A DNA stretch of 64,000 nucleotides from Clostridium_AD sp050717535 (GCF_050717535.1 NZ_JBOITM010000077.1:1-64000); one strand, 5' to 3'. Counted from the first letter of the stretch, positions 42,599 through 52,591 are shown. Translations and numbers: made by a program. Notes: generated from the letters alone by a model not told the origin.

Positions 42599-44905
42599 TT
42601 ATATTTTAATTTCTAATAAACCATTCCCATTTAGCTTATAATCTTTTTTATACACTAATAAATCTACTGCTACGTTCTTCTCATTTTGTATTTGAAGAAG
42701 GCCCGCATTAAATTTAATGTTCAGAAGTGCACCTCTAAAAGTTATTTTAAAGGAGCACGATTTCCAGTGCTCTGGAATAATTGGATTTAAGATTAGTTTA
42801 TTATCTATAACTCTAAGTCCTCCAAAACCATGTACTACTGCCATCCATGTACCTGCCATACTTGTGGAATGACAACCATCCTTTGTGTCATTGTTATAAT
42901 TGTCAAGATCAAGTCTGGATGTCCTTAAATACATTTCATAAGCTTTATCATAATTACCTATTTTTGCAGCCAAAATAGTATGAATGCAAGGGGATAAGGA
43001 GGATTCGTGAACTGTTCGTTGTTCGTAGAAATCGAAATTCTTTTTAATTGTATCAGTATCATAATCCTGTTCAAATAAGTAAATGCCTTGAAGTACATCT
43101 GCTTGTTTGATAAAGCAAGACCGTAATATTCTATCCCATGACCATTTTTGATTTATTGGCAGATTATTTTTATCCAGGTCCTTTACTAATATCTGTTCTT
43201 TATCCATATATCCATCTTGTTGAAGGAAAATCCCAAGTTCCTTATCATATGGATAGTACATATTTTCAATAATATTCTTCCAAGTAATCATTTCATCGTC
43301 CTTAAAATTAAGCTTTTTCTTAAGCTCGCTTAATCTTTCAGGCTCATTTTTATTTAGATAATTTATAACCTTTAATGTATATTCTAAAGTCCAAGTAGCA
43401 ATTCGATTGGTATACCAGTTATTATTTACATTGTTCTCATATTCATTAGGTCCAGTAACACCTAGAATCACATACTTATTTTTACATTTAGAGAAAGTCG
43501 CTCTTTGAGCCCAAAATCTTGATATGGCTGCAAGTACCTCAAAACTAAATTCACCAAGGCAAGACTTGTCTCCAGTATAGTTAACGTAATTATATGTAGC
43601 ATAAGCTATGGCTCCATTTCTGTGAATTTCTTCAAAGGTTATTTCCCACTCATTATGACATTCCTCGCCATTCATTGTTACCATTGGATACAATGCTGCT
43701 CCATTTGTAAATCCTAACTTCTCAGCATTCTCTATGGCTTTGTCTAACTGTTTATATCTATATAATAACAGATTCCTTGAAACTTTTTCCTCAGAAGTAC
43801 TTAGGTAGAAGGGGATGCAGTAAGCTTCAGTATCCCAGTATGTGCTTCCACCATATTTTTCACCAGTGAAACCTTTTGGTCCTATATTTAGTCTATGATC
43901 TTCCCCGGTATAGGTCTGATTTAATTGAAATATATTAAATCGAATACCTTGTTGTGCAGAAATATCACCTTGTATAACTATATCGCTTTCCTTCCACTTT
44001 TCTTTCCAAGCATCAGCTTGCTCTTTTAATAACATTTCAAATCCGTCTTTTTTAGCTTGGCTAGAAAGTTCTTTTGTTATTTCGATTAATTTGGATATAT
44101 CATAATATCTTGATGAAGTATTAGCCACATATTTATAAATTACAACTTCGTCATTTTCTTCACAATTAACTAAAGCGGTACTGGCAACATATTTTTCACT
44201 TTGATTTAGTGCTATAGCAGGTTTAATTATTTTATCATTCACAGTTATTTCATAGTTCATATATGTGCAGATATGAAAATCTAATTTTTTGGTTTTTAAT
44301 AGCAAATATCCTGCGTAAGGATTAATTTCTTTGGAAATCTCATCCCAAAACTTTTCATCATAATTGGAATCAAAGTTTATAACATCTCCATCAAGGTAAG
44401 GTGTTAATTCTAATTTGCCACTAAAATTCAATGGCTTTATAGAATACTTTATTACTCCTATTTCCCCACGAATCATACTAATAAATCTTTTAGCATTTAC
44501 TTCAATCTTATTACCATTTGAAAGTGTAGCTTTAAAACTTCTTTGTAAATAACCCTTTTGCATATTCAAAACTCTTTCAAATTCTATTACAGTGCATTTA
44601 GCAAGATCTAAAGAAACGTCATTAATTTTAATGTTAATACCAATCCAATTTGTTGAGTTTAAAACCTTAGCAAAATATTCTGGATATCCATTTTTCCACC
44701 AACCTACTCTTGTTTTGTCTGGATAATAAACACCAGCTATATAATTCCCCTGTAAAGATGAACCACTATATTCTTCCTCAAAATTTGCTCTTTGTCCCAT
44801 ATAACCGTTTCCTAAGCTAAATATACTTTCAGATATTTCATTTTTATCTGCATTAAATCCTTGCTCAATAATATTCCATTCATCTAATTTATAATAGTGT
44901 TCCAT
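42599..44905 (-). CDS. maltose phosphorylase (GH65)
   Basis: Phosphorolysis of maltose to beta-glucose 1-phosphate and glucose. GH65 motifs are NIGPKGFTGEKYGGSTYWDTEAY, HNEWEITFEEIHRNGAIAYA (the substrate-specific loop) and GPNEYENNVNNN with catalytic Glu488, matching the position known in maltose phosphorylases. Length 768 is normal. AGGAGGG precedes ATG. It follows pgmB in the same operon, which turns its product into glucose 6-phosphate. The HNEWEITFEE loop favours maltose over trehalose or kojibiose. This specificity is inferred. Confidence 0.93.
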   Translation of the reverse strand: MEHYYKLDEWNIIEQGFNADKNEISESIFSLGNGYMGQRANFEEEYSGSSLQGNYIAGVYYPDKTRVGWWKNGYPEYFAKVLNSTNWIGINIKINDVSLDLAKCTVIEFERVLNMQKGYLQRSFKATLSNGNKIEVNAKRFISMIRGEIGVIKYSIKPLNFSGKLELTPYLDGDVINFDSNYDEKFWDEISKEINPYAGYLLLKTKKLDFHICTYMNYEITVNDKIIKPAIALNQSEKYVASTALVNCEENDEVVIYKYVANTSSRYYDISKLIEITKELSSQAKKDGFEMLLKEQADAWKEKWKESDIVIQGDISAQQGIRFNIFQLNQTYTGEDHRLNIGPKGFTGEKYGGSTYWDTEAYCIPFYLSTSEEKVSRNLLLYRYKQLDKAIENAEKLGFTNGAALYPMVTMNGEECHNEWEITFEEIHRNGAIAYATYNYVNYTGDKSCLGEFSFEVLAAISRFWAQRATFSKCKNKYVILGVTGPNEYENNVNNNWYTNRIATWTLEYTLKVINYLNKNEPERLSELKKKLNFKDDEMITWKNIIENMYYPYDKELGIFLQQDGYMDKEQILVKDLDKNNLPINQKWSWDRILRSCFIKQADVLQGIYLFEQDYDTDTIKKNFDFYEQRTVHESSLSPCIHTILAAKIGNYDKAYEMYLRTSRLDLDNYNNDTKDGCHSTSMAGTWMAVVHGFGGLRVIDNKLILNPIIPEHWKSCSFKITFRGALLNIKFNAGLLQIQNEKNVAVDLLVYKKDYKLNGNGLLEIKI

Positions 44906-44927
44906 TAAAACCCTCCTGTTGTTCTAT

Positions 44928-45016
44928 GGGGTACAAAACAATTATTAATTGTTTTTCCTCCTAGTTATTCTACTGATTAATTAATAATTATTAATTAACA
45001 ATTATTAATTAATCTG
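44928..45016. repeat. AT-rich repeats between pgmB and the phosphorylase gene
   Basis: AATTATTAATTG and related units recur, including a hairpin AAAACAATTATTAATTGTTTT. The block begins with GGGGTACAAAACAA, of which 13 nt also form the 5' arm of the large RNA candidate at 25015. A similar AAAAACAATTATTAATT unit lies at about 51048-51073. Confidence 0.5.
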
Positions 45017-45020
45017 CTTG

Positions 45021-45668
45021 TTATAGTTCTAATTTATCAAAAGTCATATTATTAAATCCTGAAAGGACTAAATGAGCTTTTCTCAATACATCTTTAGAAC
45101 CTATTCCAACACAATACATTCCTGCATTAATGGCAGCTTCAACTCCGGCTTCAGCATCTTCAAAAACAATACACTGACTTGGCAATACTTTAAGAGCCTG
45201 CGCACCTTTTAAGAAAACTTCTGGGTTTGGTTTTGCTTTAGACACTTTTGTGCCATCAATTATGGCATCAAAGTAATCCGTTAGATTTAACTTGTCAAGA
45301 ATAAGCATAGAATTCTTACTTGCAGAACCTAATGCTACTTTTATGCCATTATCCTTCACACTTTTTAAAAAGCCAATAACCCCAGGTAAAATATCATCAG
45401 GAGTTAATTTGGAAATATATTCAACATACCAATTGTTCTTCTTTTGTGCCAGTTCAATTTTTGTATCATCATTCAATGTAATATTACCTATCTCCAATAT
45501 GATTTGCAATGACTGCATTCTGCTTACACCTTTTAACCTCTCATTGTCTTGAAGCGAAAAATCAATATTAAGTTCTTCTGCTAATCTCCTCCATGCTAAA
45601 TAATGATATTTTGCCGTATCAACTAATACTCCATCTAAATCAAAAATAAATGCTTTAATGTTGTGCAT
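45021..45668 (-). CDS. pgmB: beta-phosphoglucomutase
   Basis: HAD-superfamily enzyme converting beta-glucose 1-phosphate to glucose 6-phosphate. Motif I FDLDGVLVDTAKYHYLAW (nucleophile Asp10, acid/base Asp12), GSASKNS, the Lys in KAKPNPEVFLKGA and VFEDAEAGVEAA are complete. ATG 45668 with AAAGGAGGA is chosen over an upstream in-frame start. First gene of the operon with maltose phosphorylase, divergent from the LacI regulator, with two operator-like dyads between. Confidence 0.95.
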   Translation of the reverse strand: MHNIKAFIFDLDGVLVDTAKYHYLAWRRLAEELNIDFSLQDNERLKGVSRMQSLQIILEIGNITLNDDTKIELAQKKNNWYVEYISKLTPDDILPGVIGFLKSVKDNGIKVALGSASKNSMLILDKLNLTDYFDAIIDGTKVSKAKPNPEVFLKGAQALKVLPSQCIVFEDAEAGVEAAINAGMYCVGIGSKDVLRKAHLVLSGFNNMTFDKLEL

Positions 45669-45843
45669 AGCGTCCTCCTTTATATTTATGTAAATTACTA
45701 TAGTAATAAAAGTCATTACTTAATGGTTTTGAATAAAATGTTTTGGCCTTATACATAGAATTTAAAATTATAATTCCACGGAATAAAAATATTAACAAAA
45801 CAAATTAACCCTACTTTAATATAATAATATAAAAAACATGATT

Positions 45844-45861
45844 TGTGAATGCGTTTGCACA
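45844..45861. promoter_or_regulatory. LacI-type operator 1
   Basis: TGTGAATGCGTTTGCACA, an imperfect dyad with TGTG/CACA arms, about 180 bp upstream of pgmB and 370 bp before the LacI gene. The region 45669-46230 holds no gene. Confidence 0.5.
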
Positions 45862-46042
45862 AAATAATTTCTATTATTTTTTATTAGTGAAAACCTTGTC
45901 TCATTAAAAACAAATTAGTATGCATTCAATGATTTCAGTGGTGCATCAAAAAAACGTGAGAAAAGTAGATATAATAACAAAAGTAAAACAATATTTTATT
46001 GACAGAAGATTAATCAAAAGATTATAATTAAGTTGAATAATT

Positions 46043-46060
46043 TTGCAATCGGTTGCACAA
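46043..46060. promoter_or_regulatory. LacI-type operator 2
   Basis: TTGCAATCGGTTGCACAA with core GCAATC/GGTTGC, the MalR-type form, 170 bp before the LacI regulator start. Confidence 0.65.
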
Positions 46061-46230
46061 TGGAATCCTAATAAGTTTAAATATAGTTAGGCATATTTCA
46101 AAAAAAATTATTGTGTCACTTTTTTATCCCATATTATGTCTAGTATTTATATAAGCTATCCTTGCACAAAATTACATTTAATAATATAATTAGTATACAA
46201 CATTTTTAGAAAGTAGGAAGTGAAGTTTTC

Positions 46231-47229
46231 ATGTCAGTAACTATAAGAGAAGTAGCAAAGCTTGCAAATGTATCACCATCTACAGTTTCAAGAGTAATTG
46301 CGGATAATCCTAAAATTAGTGATGCTACAAAACAAAAGGTTTATAAGGCAATGAAGGAAATAAATTATCATCCTAATGCAATAGCTAGGAGTCTTGTTAG
46401 TAAAACAACAAAAACTATAGGACTTATTTTACCTAACACAGATGAAGATTTATTTGTTAACCCATTTTTCATTCAAATTATGAGAGGCATAAGTCATTAT
46501 GCTCAAAAAAAAGGATATTATATTATGTATACCTACAGTAATAATGAAGATCAAGAAGTAGAATATATAGCAAGTTTAATGAATAGTAGAAGAGTTGACG
46601 GTATTATTTTACCAGTAGTAAGGAAGAATGATAAATGTATCGCATATTTAAAAGAATCAGATTATCCTTTTGTAGTAATTGGTAAACCAGAAGATACTGA
46701 AGGGCTTTTATGGGTTGATAATGATAATTTTCATGCAATGTACAGTGTTGTTAATTACCTTATACAAAAGGGTGAGAGAAAAATTGCATTTATAGGTGGA
46801 TCACCTACGCTTAATGTTACTATAAATAGATTAGAAGGTTATAAAAAAGCAATGGAGAATATTGGTGTTAAAATAGATGAAAATATGATTCAAGTAGCAG
46901 AATTTACAGAAGCTAGCGGCTATGATGCTATGAAAAAGATTTTGGAAAACTCAAATCCTACAGCAGTTGTCACTACTGATGATTTGATTGCCTTTGGCGC
47001 ATCTAAAGCAATAAATGAAATGTCACAAAATAACATCTCAATTGTTGGTTTTAATAATACCCCATTAACTGCTTATAGAAACCCGTCACTATCCTCAGTG
47101 GATATTAATTCTGAAGAATTAGGTTATTTTGCAGTTAAACTATTAATTAATAAATTGGAAAATGAAAAGGAATATATAACTAATTATATTATTGATACAA
47201 AATTAGTTGAAAGAGAATCAACTAAATAA
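46231..47229 (+). CDS. LacI-family regulator, probable MalR
   Basis: 332 residues. The helix-turn-helix VTIREVAKLANVSPSTVSRVIAD and hinge NAIARSLVSKTTKTIGLI are followed by a periplasmic-binding-protein-like sensor domain. It lies between pgmB-maltose phosphorylase (divergent) and a pullulanase gene (downstream, same strand), so it most likely controls maltose/maltodextrin use through the two dyads upstream and perhaps the site in the secreted pullulanase gene. Start ATG after GTAGGAAGTG. Function by context. Confidence 0.9.
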   Translation: MSVTIREVAKLANVSPSTVSRVIADNPKISDATKQKVYKAMKEINYHPNAIARSLVSKTTKTIGLILPNTDEDLFVNPFFIQIMRGISHYAQKKGYYIMYTYSNNEDQEVEYIASLMNSRRVDGIILPVVRKNDKCIAYLKESDYPFVVIGKPEDTEGLLWVDNDNFHAMYSVVNYLIQKGERKIAFIGGSPTLNVTINRLEGYKKAMENIGVKIDENMIQVAEFTEASGYDAMKKILENSNPTAVVTTDDLIAFGASKAINEMSQNNISIVGFNNTPLTAYRNPSLSSVDINSEELGYFAVKLLINKLENEKEYITNYIIDTKLVERESTK

Positions 47230-47254
47230 CTCTAGGTTTCTAGAGTTATTTTTT
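47228..47254 (+). terminator. terminator of the LacI regulator gene
   Basis: AACTCTAG with CTAGAGTT, 4-nt loop, then ATTTTTTA. Confidence 0.8.
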
Positions 47255-47328
47255 AAGTGCACTTGCATAGTATGAATAGAAAGCTCTTACTATATTTTTT
47301 TATTATTTTTAAGGAGAGAGATTAGATA

Positions 47329-49224
47329 ATGGATGAAGTATTAGAAAGCAACAACTTCACTTATAATGGGAATGATTTAGGTGCAGTTTATACTACTCAT
47401 GGCACTACTTTTAAAGTTTGGGCACCTAATGCGGAAGAAATTTCAGTAGTTGTGTATGAGACTTTCAATGCTGAGATAAAGCAAAAACATGTCATGAATA
47501 AAGGGGAAAAAGGGCTTTGGTTTCTTACTCTTCATGGTGATTTTAAAAATAAGTATTATAATTATTTAGTAACAAATTCTGGGATAGAAAAGGAAACACA
47601 AGATATATATGCCAAAGCTGCAAATGCCAATGGTAAAAAGGGTATGATTGTGGATTTTAATTCTATAAATCCACACAATTGGAAAAATCATAAAAGACCT
47701 CTACCAATTAATAGAACTGAGCTAGTAATTTATGAACTTCATGTTAGAGATTTTTCAGTATCAGAAGACTCAGGAATTAAAAACAAAGGAAAATATTTAG
47801 CTTTTACTGAAAAAAACACTAAAACCTCTAAAGGTGTTGTTACAGGACTGGACCACCTTAAAGATCTTGGAATAACTCATGTTCATCTATTACCTGTTTA
47901 TGATTTTGCAACTGTGGATGAAACGGTAGGTGGATATAATTGGGGATATGATCCTTATTTATTTAATGTTCCCGAGGGTTCTTATGCTACGGATGCCCAA
48001 GATGGCACAGTAAGAATTAGAGAGTTTAAAACTATGATTCAAACACTACATGAAAATGGTATCTGCGTAATCATGGATGTTGTATATAATCACACTTTTG
48101 ATTTTGAAAATTCACCAATGGAAGTCACAGTTCCAGGATATTATTATAGAAGAGATTGTAACGGAAATTATACTAATGGTTCTGGTTGTGGTAATGAAAC
48201 TGCTTCAGAGAGACCTATGATGAGAAAATTCATTGTAGATAGTATCGCATTTTGGGCAGAGGAATATAAAATAGATGGATTTAGGTTTGATTTAATGGCT
48301 CTTCATGATATTGATACAATGAAAGAGGTTATTAAGCAAGCAAAAATTATTAACCCTAATATTGTTATTTATGGTGAACCATGGACAGGTGGCCCATCTT
48401 CATTACCATCATCGTTACAACTATTAAAAGGTAGCCAAAAAGGTATGCAGGTATCACTCTTTAATGATGCTTTGAGAAATTCCATAAAGGGAGACAATGA
48501 CGGTAGCCAGGTGGGATTTGTAAATGGCGGAGTAGGTTTTGAACTAGAAGTGAAAAAAGGAATTGTTGGTGGTATTAAATATAATGACAAAATATATGAT
48601 TTCGCGAAAGAACCTGGAGAATCCATAAATTATGTAAGTGCTCATGATAATTTATGTTTATATGATAAATTTGAAAAAAGCAATCCTAATAATACGCCTT
48701 TAGAAAGAGAAAAAATGAATAGATTGGCTTTATCTATAATACTTACTTCTCAAGGAATACCTTTTATTCAAGGTGGGACGGAAATATTAAGGACTAAGCA
48801 AGGAAATCATAATAGCTATAATGCTGGTGATACTGTGAATGAAATATGTTGGAATAGGAAATCTGAGTTTACAGAAACTTATGAATATATAAAGGGTTTA
48901 ATTGCATTAAGGAAAAGCCAAAAAGTTATGACCTTAGACAATGCTTATGAGGTAAGAAAGTCTTTAGTATTTCTTGATGCACCTTGTAATTGTATAGCTT
49001 ATGAGTTAACATCTACCTTCAAAAACGAGTATAATAAATTAATTATAGTTCATAATGCTAACAATAAAGATATAAAAGTACTTTTACCAGATTGTTATGA
49101 TTGGAGAGTTTTAGCCAATGAATATGAAGTTGACAAAGCGGGTGTAAATAAAGGACCTAAGACTTGTGTTAATGAAGTAAGTGTGCCACCTATTTCTACT
49201 TATATATTATGTAGAGGGTGTTAA
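47329..49224 (+). CDS. pulA: cytoplasmic type I pullulanase
   Basis: GH13_14 debranching enzyme without signal peptide, 631 residues: CBM48 (about 10-110), then the catalytic domain with YNWGYDPYLFNVPEGSYATD, nucleophile Asp321 in DGFRFDLMAL, acid/base Glu350 in GEPWTGG and SAHDNLCLYDK. It lacks the starch-binding and anchor domains of the homologue at 28135, so the pair divides extracellular and intracellular work on branched dextrins. GGAGAGAG is upstream. It follows the LacI regulator by 100 bp and is separated from it by a terminator. Confidence 0.95.
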   Translation: MDEVLESNNFTYNGNDLGAVYTTHGTTFKVWAPNAEEISVVVYETFNAEIKQKHVMNKGEKGLWFLTLHGDFKNKYYNYLVTNSGIEKETQDIYAKAANANGKKGMIVDFNSINPHNWKNHKRPLPINRTELVIYELHVRDFSVSEDSGIKNKGKYLAFTEKNTKTSKGVVTGLDHLKDLGITHVHLLPVYDFATVDETVGGYNWGYDPYLFNVPEGSYATDAQDGTVRIREFKTMIQTLHENGICVIMDVVYNHTFDFENSPMEVTVPGYYYRRDCNGNYTNGSGCGNETASERPMMRKFIVDSIAFWAEEYKIDGFRFDLMALHDIDTMKEVIKQAKIINPNIVIYGEPWTGGPSSLPSSLQLLKGSQKGMQVSLFNDALRNSIKGDNDGSQVGFVNGGVGFELEVKKGIVGGIKYNDKIYDFAKEPGESINYVSAHDNLCLYDKFEKSNPNNTPLEREKMNRLALSIILTSQGIPFIQGGTEILRTKQGNHNSYNAGDTVNEICWNRKSEFTETYEYIKGLIALRKSQKVMTLDNAYEVRKSLVFLDAPCNCIAYELTSTFKNEYNKLIIVHNANNKDIKVLLPDCYDWRVLANEYEVDKAGVNKGPKTCVNEVSVPPISTYILCRGC

Positions 49225-49275
49225 AACACTATAGGATAACCTGGAAATATTTAAGTTTGGAGGACATAGAAACAA

Positions 49276-50430
49276 ATGATTTATTTTCAAATATTTTTTT
49301 CTTTCTTAATATTTATAGCTGCCAACATTTATGTTGGTAAAAAAGGGTGGTTACTTATAAACACAGTAATACCTAAAATTAGTATTTATTTATATTGGGC
49401 AATGTTTGTTTTTATTGCGTTGTCTTTTATAATAGCGAGACTTAGTAAGGATAAAGCACCACATTTTGTTGAAAAATTTCTTAACATTTTAGGAGGATAC
49501 TGGCTTGCAGCATTTTTATATTTTATAATATTATTAGGAGTTATTGATATTGTAAAATTAATTTTAGGTATTAAAAATTTTTCATTTCTAAGTACCAAGG
49601 TTTTGCAAAAAATATATTTTATGTCTAATATAGGAGCGATTATCATTGTAGCTGTTTTGCTAATATATGGAACCTACAATGCCACAAATATTAAAACAAC
49701 TAAGTATACAATAAAAATCAACAAGGATGCAGGCTCATTAAAAAAGCTAAATATCATTATGCTTTCAGATTTGCACCTTGGTGACATTGTGGATAAACAG
49801 AGACTTTCAAAGATGGTAATCAAAATAAACGAATTAAACCCAGATATTGTAATATTTGCTGGAGATATTATTGATGATTATATAGAGCCATTTATAGATC
49901 AAGACATGGGATCAGAATTCAAAAAAATACAATCTAAATACGGTGTTTATGCTACTTTTGGTAATCATGAGTATTATGGAGGTTCAATAGATAAGATTGC
50001 TTATGAATATGAAAATTCCGCTGGTTTTAATTTGTTAAGGGATAAAACGGTAAAAATTAATGATAGTTTTTATATTGTGGGCAGAGAGGATTTATCTTAT
50101 GAGAGATACAGTAAAACAAAACGAAAAAAAATAGAAGAGCTACTTAAAGGTGCAGATAAAAGTTTACCTGTTATTATAATTGATCATCAACCAGTAAAAT
50201 TTAGTGAGGGAGAAGCAGCGGGGGTTGACCTGCAATTTTCAGGCCATACCCATGGAGGTCAATTACTACCAGCTAATATTGTAACTAAAAAGTTATTTGA
50301 AAATGATTTTGGATTACTTACAAAGGGAACTTATAATGTTGTGGTATCCAGCGGGGTTGGAACTTGGGGACCTCCTATAAGAATAGGAACATCCTCAGAA
50401 ATTGTTCAAGTAGAACTAGAGTTTAAATAA
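49276..50430 (+). CDS. membrane-anchored metallophosphoesterase
   Basis: 384 residues: four hydrophobic helices (about 1-140), then a calcineurin-like phosphoesterase domain. Metal motifs are SDLHLGD, FAGDIIDD, GNHEYYGG and SGHTHGGQ, in the order of the YkuE-type family. Possible substrates are phosphodiesters of lipids such as UDP-diacylglucosamine-like molecules, but none can be assigned. GGAGGA precedes ATG. Confidence 0.92.
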   Translation: MIYFQIFFSFLIFIAANIYVGKKGWLLINTVIPKISIYLYWAMFVFIALSFIIARLSKDKAPHFVEKFLNILGGYWLAAFLYFIILLGVIDIVKLILGIKNFSFLSTKVLQKIYFMSNIGAIIIVAVLLIYGTYNATNIKTTKYTIKINKDAGSLKKLNIIMLSDLHLGDIVDKQRLSKMVIKINELNPDIVIFAGDIIDDYIEPFIDQDMGSEFKKIQSKYGVYATFGNHEYYGGSIDKIAYEYENSAGFNLLRDKTVKINDSFYIVGREDLSYERYSKTKRKKIEELLKGADKSLPVIIIDHQPVKFSEGEAAGVDLQFSGHTHGGQLLPANIVTKKLFENDFGLLTKGTYNVVVSSGVGTWGPPIRIGTSSEIVQVELEFK

Positions 50431-50461
50431 TTAAATTACTTATATAACTGACTTAAAATAG

Positions 50462-50498
50462 AAAAACCTGCACTCATAAGAGATGCAGGTTTTTCTAT
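50462..50498 (+). terminator. terminator
   Basis: 11-bp perfect stem AAAAACCTGCA with TGCAGGTTTTT. Confidence 0.88.
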
Positions 50499-50550
50499 TT
50501 TATTTTAATTAATATTAAGAATTATTCATTGATTTGATGAAAACACAAAC

Positions 50551-50733
50551 CTAAGGCTCTATCTCAATATAAGCTATCGCCTTTTTGTTAAATAAATATT
50601 TTTTACCCATTGTATTAACCTCATGGGGTCTGGAGTTTTCAAAATTGTAAAACCAACTTTTAAACAGATCAGCTTCAGATTGTTTTAAATCAAGTAATTC
50701 TTTGTCACCACTAATAAAAGAAATCGTTAACAT
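50551..50733 (-). CDS. small hypothetical protein
   Basis: 60 residues (MLTISFISGDKELLDLKQSEADLFKSWFYNFENSRPHEV...). GGGAGGG lies 8 bp before ATG, so it is probably expressed. Mixed alpha/beta prediction, no family recognised. Confidence 0.65.
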   Translation of the reverse strand: MLTISFISGDKELLDLKQSEADLFKSWFYNFENSRPHEVNTMGKKYLFNKKAIAYIEIEP

Positions 50734-50893
50734 TTTATGCCCTCCCTTTCAAGTACAGAATATTCTGTACTGTTATATATTCTCTGCTTGAAAGAAATTT
50801 CCTCTATTTATAGGACTATTTTAAAAAAATATTTTTTAGTAAGTGATATTGTCTAAAATAAACTTATAGTTAAAAATTTAACAATCTTATTAT

Positions 50894-50936
50894 AAAAAAA
50901 AGAAATCTTCACTACAGTGGCAACAGTGATAGATTT
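50894..50936 (-). terminator. terminator of the 22-residue peptide gene
   Basis: On the minus strand, AAATCTATCACTGT pairs with ACTGTAGTGAAGATTT with a bulge, followed by about eight Ts. Confidence 0.7.
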
Positions 50937-50948
50937 GCTCTTTTGTTG

Positions 50949-51017
50949 TTAGTCTAAACATTCTAAACATTCATTAATTACATCTTCTGTAATTTCAACT
51001 AATTCATCTTTTTTCAT
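50949..51017 (-). CDS. 22-residue acidic peptide with a CLEC motif
   Basis: AAGGAGGTG lies directly before ATG. The peptide is MKKDELVEITEDVINECLECLD and ends with TAA, with a terminator right after. It is short, acidic, probably helical, with a C-terminal Cys-x2-Cys. It could be a secreted or modified peptide precursor, or a small metal-binding peptide. No modifying enzyme or transporter is adjacent. No family recognised. Confidence 0.55.
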   Translation of the reverse strand: MKKDELVEITEDVINECLECLD

Positions 51018-51073
51018 AAAAACACCTCCTTGTTTGTATATAAGATCAAAAACAATTATTAATTATTAATTGT

Positions 51074-51414
51074 TTATACCTTAAATTTAACTTTAAATCA
51101 GCTTATAACAAAATAACCTATGCTATAAGTGTTATCAGTACATTATTTAATAAAAATTTTAATAAGGGATTCATTAAGAAATTTTGGAATGAAGAGGGTA
51201 AGAATTAAAGAATTGAAATTTTTAAATTCATGTCTTCTCTTGTTAAGTGATTAATGATCCGATTTTTCGCTACGTATTGGCAAATAGTTTGTAATCTTTA
51301 AAATATGTTGTTTCTACTAGGTAACTCTATTATTATATACCATAGTATGAAATAATGCAAGGTGAATTTAAAATAAAATTGGAAAAATTAAAACATCTTA
51401 GTATAAAATTTAAA
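51074..51414. other. gene-free AT-rich stretch
   Basis: No coding frame, hairpin or repeat that I can support. It may carry the promoter of the 22-residue peptide gene at its left end. Confidence 0.4.
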
Positions 51415-51417
51415 AAA

Positions 51418-51464
51418 TCAAGTTACCATTAAATATTAAAAATAATGATAACTTGATTTATAAT
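51418..51464 (-). terminator. ywbE terminator
   Basis: Long hairpin with outer stem AAATCAAGTTA and TAACTTGATTT (one internal mismatch beyond) between 51418 and 51462. Confidence 0.65.
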
Positions 51465-51480
51465 TTGAAAGTGGTTACTT

Positions 51481-51696
51481 TTATTTTGATATAATGGCTT
51501 GGACTCTTCCGACCTGCCCATCTTCTAGCATAACCTTTATACCCCTATGGTGAACAGCTGAGTTGGTTAACAACCTTTTCACTACACCTCTAGTAAGTGT
51601 AGTTGTTCTTTGATCTTTTTTTAATACAACATCTACAGTAATGCCTATAGATATATTACTTCTTACTTGTCCTCTATTATCATTTTGTGTAATCAT
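51481..51696 (-). CDS. ywbE: YwbE family protein
   Basis: 71-residue conserved protein. ISIGITVDVVLKKDQRTTTLTRGVVKRLLTNSAVHHRGIKVMLEDGQVGRVQ matches YwbE almost throughout. The function is unknown; the fold looks like a small beta barrel and it is annotated only by family. GGAG lies upstream of ATG. Single gene. Confidence 0.92.
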   Translation of the reverse strand: MITQNDNRGQVRSNISIGITVDVVLKKDQRTTTLTRGVVKRLLTNSAVHHRGIKVMLEDGQVGRVQAIISK

Positions 51697-51961
51697 GCGC
51701 TTGTAGTCTCCTTCAATAAAATTACTTTAAAGCATATTTTTAATCTTTGATAAAATCTAATTTATATTAGCTTTATATACAAAGAATACTCTAATTACTA
51801 TTGGTTTGTCAAAATTTATTTAAGCTAATTAGTTTTTTATAGTAAAAAGATCATTCGAAAAAATCGCTAATATACAAAAAATATGTGTAAGTAGGAGAAT
51901 AAAAAACACTTGAAAGGAAAACATATTGTAGAAAATACTTTTTTAGAAAGGAGATATTTCC

Positions 51962-52591
51962 ATGGTCAACGTATTGGCTTTCATCCCTGATAATCTTATA
52001 AATCCAATTATATCCTCTACTTCTATTATAATTGGTGCTATTTTAGGTGGCATTTTTAGTTATATTATAAATAAAAAATTTACTAGTAGAGCTATCGAAA
52101 CACAAAGTAATATTGAAAAAGCTAGAAGGGAGTATCAGGAAGAAAATAAAGCTATGAAGCTTAGTGAGAATGCTACTATTATTAGATTAGATATATGCAC
52201 CACACTATTTCAGAGCTTAAGAATGTTAAAAGAATTTAGTAGTGGGAATAAAACCACTATTTATCCAGTACCTATTAACTTTAATTATGCTAAAGCCATT
52301 GCAGCCCTGGAAAAAAAATTAAATTTAAAAGAACTAAGTTATATTTATCAATTATATGTAATTATAGAAAAATTGCATAATGATACTAAAGAATATTATT
52401 ATGATGAAAAGCATTATACTTTAATAAAAGAAGATTACGAGATGTTTATTAAAAAACTTTATGGGAACAATTTTTCAAAAGCATTAAGTTTTGATACCGA
52501 CAAGGCAACCTATGATGATTTATATAATAATGAAATTATAAAACCAGGCTATAAAAGTGTACTAATTAAGCTAGACAATATTACTTATTAA
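51962..52591 (+). CDS. hypothetical membrane-anchored protein
   Basis: 209 residues: one N-terminal membrane helix (about 15-37, STSIIIGAILGGIFSYIINKK), then a charged helix (SNIEKARREYQEENKAMK) and a cytoplasmic helical domain. Resembles unnamed phage- or stress-associated membrane proteins only in layout. AGAAAGGAG is upstream. No family recognised. Confidence 0.65.
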   Translation: MVNVLAFIPDNLINPIISSTSIIIGAILGGIFSYIINKKFTSRAIETQSNIEKARREYQEENKAMKLSENATIIRLDICTTLFQSLRMLKEFSSGNKTTIYPVPINFNYAKAIAALEKKLNLKELSYIYQLYVIIEKLHNDTKEYYYDEKHYTLIKEDYEMFIKKLYGNNFSKALSFDTDKATYDDLYNNEIIKPGYKSVLIKLDNITY

